This document shows positions 63,427 through 64,000 of a DNA stretch of 64,000 bases, in pieces (the first letter of the stretch is position 1; the number at the start of each line of letters is the position of its first letter). A program made the position numbers and the translations under genes. This DNA comes from HGM11416 sp045596285 (GTDB lineage Bacteria; Bacillota; Clostridia; Christensenellales; Borkfalkiaceae). The stretch covers positions 1 through 64,000 of the forward strand of contig JAZOCA010000025.1 of NCBI GenBank assembly GCA_045596285.1. The letters are read 5' to 3'. Under the pieces are notes generated by a model, which made no database searches, had not been told where the DNA came from, and worked only from the letters and a program-made list of their open reading frames with translations.

Positions 63427-64000
63427 TTATTCTTTTACACCAGAAAAGGATATTCCCTCTACAAAATAACGCTGTGCAAACAAGTACAAGAAGAGCGTGG
63501 GTAAGGTTGCTATACAAGCACCTGCCATTTGTACGCCCCATTTAGTACCCGCAGTATCGTTAAGCATAGAGATCATTTGTTGCAAAGTTTTTAGTTCCAT
63601 TTTGCCTGTTAAATATAACATCGGCCCAGTATAATCGTTGTATCCGCCTAAAAAGCCGAACATAAAGTTAGTAATAAGTACTGGCATAGAAAGCGGTACT
63701 TCTATTTTCCAGAAAATACCCCACCAGCCCATGCCGTCTACCTTAGCAGCCTCTTCTAAAGAACTGGGTATTCCAAGCATAAACTGTCTTGTGAAGAAAA
63801 TCGCACTTGCCCCGCCAAACATACCTGGAACCATAAGCGGAAGCCACGTGTTTGTCCATTTTAATTCGTTATATAGCATATAAGAAGGAATCATGGTAAT
63901 AATTCCCGGTATTGCCATAGTTGCAACTAGAGCAAAAAAGATTTTATCTCTTCCTGGAAATTGAATTTTAGCAAATGAAAACGCCGCTAAAGCCGCCGTA
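63427..64000 (-). CDS. Carbohydrate ABC transporter permease, MalG type (5' partial)
   Basis: The reading frame continues to the window edge (residues FSFAKIQFPGRDKIFFALVA precede the internal Met at 63918), so the N-terminus is missing. The EAA loop EEAAKVDGMGWWGIFWKIEV binds the ATPase. Several membrane segments and the C-terminal ISFSGVKE match CUT1-family permeases that take up oligosaccharides. With the substrate-binding protein and other permease expected beyond the window. Confidence 0.95.
   Translation of the reverse strand, partial: TAALAAFSFAKIQFPGRDKIFFALVATMAIPGIITMIPSYMLYNELKWTNTWLPLMVPGMFGGASAIFFTRQFMLGIPSSLEEAAKVDGMGWWGIFWKIEVPLSMPVLITNFMFGFLGGYNDYTGPMLYLTGKMELKTLQQMISMLNDTAGTKWGVQMAGACIATLPTLFLYLFAQRYFVEGISFSGVKE

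Noticed and set aside
1009..64000. tRNA, rRNA, tmRNA or SRP RNA genes
   Set aside because: No T-arm GGTTCGAATCC-like sequence or other conserved RNA core was found in the gaps on either strand by reading; a covariance scan would be decisive.

Overview
The window looks like a chromosomal piece of an uncultured, low-GC, spore-forming member of the Clostridia, probably from an animal gut. Supporting signs are the rpoB-rpoC-rpsL-rpsG-fusA-tuf order, a full-length spoIVA, an ECF transporter module, a fused ispDF gene, TTGACA/TATAAT-type promoters with 17-bp spacing and strong AAGGAG-type ribosome binding sites. No tRNA, rRNA, insertion sequence, integrase or CRISPR array was seen. Genus-level placement is not possible from sequence reading alone.

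Layout. 1-0.95 kb: the 3' part of a gene with a long (AKAKAEAE)n tract. 1.3-7.2 kb: a MATE exporter, an alpha/beta hydrolase coupled to glycerol kinase, a MurG-type glycosyltransferase and a small hypothetical gene. 7.5-19.8 kb: the transcription/translation operon tuf-fusA-rpsG-rpsL-rpoC-rpoB, on the minus strand with a consensus promoter ahead of rpoB. 20.2-23.3 kb: rqcP, a hypothetical gene, a pyrophosphatase-like gene, a PH-like membrane protein and ispDF. 23.4-27.6 kb: a compact four-gene cluster (ETNSSS-type protein, radical SAM protein, double TIR protein with two FtsK-gamma-like winged helices, zinc-ribbon/TPR protein) that is a good candidate for an undescribed defence or signalling system. 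27.8-31.8 kb: lipoproteins including a CotH-kinase protein, plus a GNAT acetyltransferase. 32.1-36.5 kb: rplM-rpsI and ecfA1-ecfA2-ecfT-truA. 36.7-40.1 kb: a duplicated lipoprotein pair and spoIVA with a sigma-E-like promoter.

40.4-51.9 kb is the most unusual region. A six-gene operon runs in this order: PH-like membrane protein, VirD4/TraG-like ATPase, two giant BspA-type leucine-rich-repeat proteins, SMI1/KNR4 immunity-type protein, GHH-type HNH nuclease. It lies between two arrays of the same 41-bp tandem repeat in the same orientation, each with the same leader. Just inside each array is a copy of a second, dispersed repeat. 51.9-54.1 kb: a TPP riboswitch with thiT, and a lipoprotein. 54.4-64 kb: a glycan-use cluster on the minus strand with an ABC permease (cut by the window edge), a secreted ADP-ribosylglycohydrolase-fold lipoprotein, a large surface protein, a GH43 enzyme, a URO-D-like protein and a GH35 beta-galactosidase.

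Across the whole window at least 14 intergenic copies of a short conserved element were found. Its core is CTATAGCRCGATTAAC, usually flanked by AAAAGTG on the left and ACTTTT on the right. It occurs in both orientations, often beside stop codons. It matches no feature class I can name and is one of the main findings.
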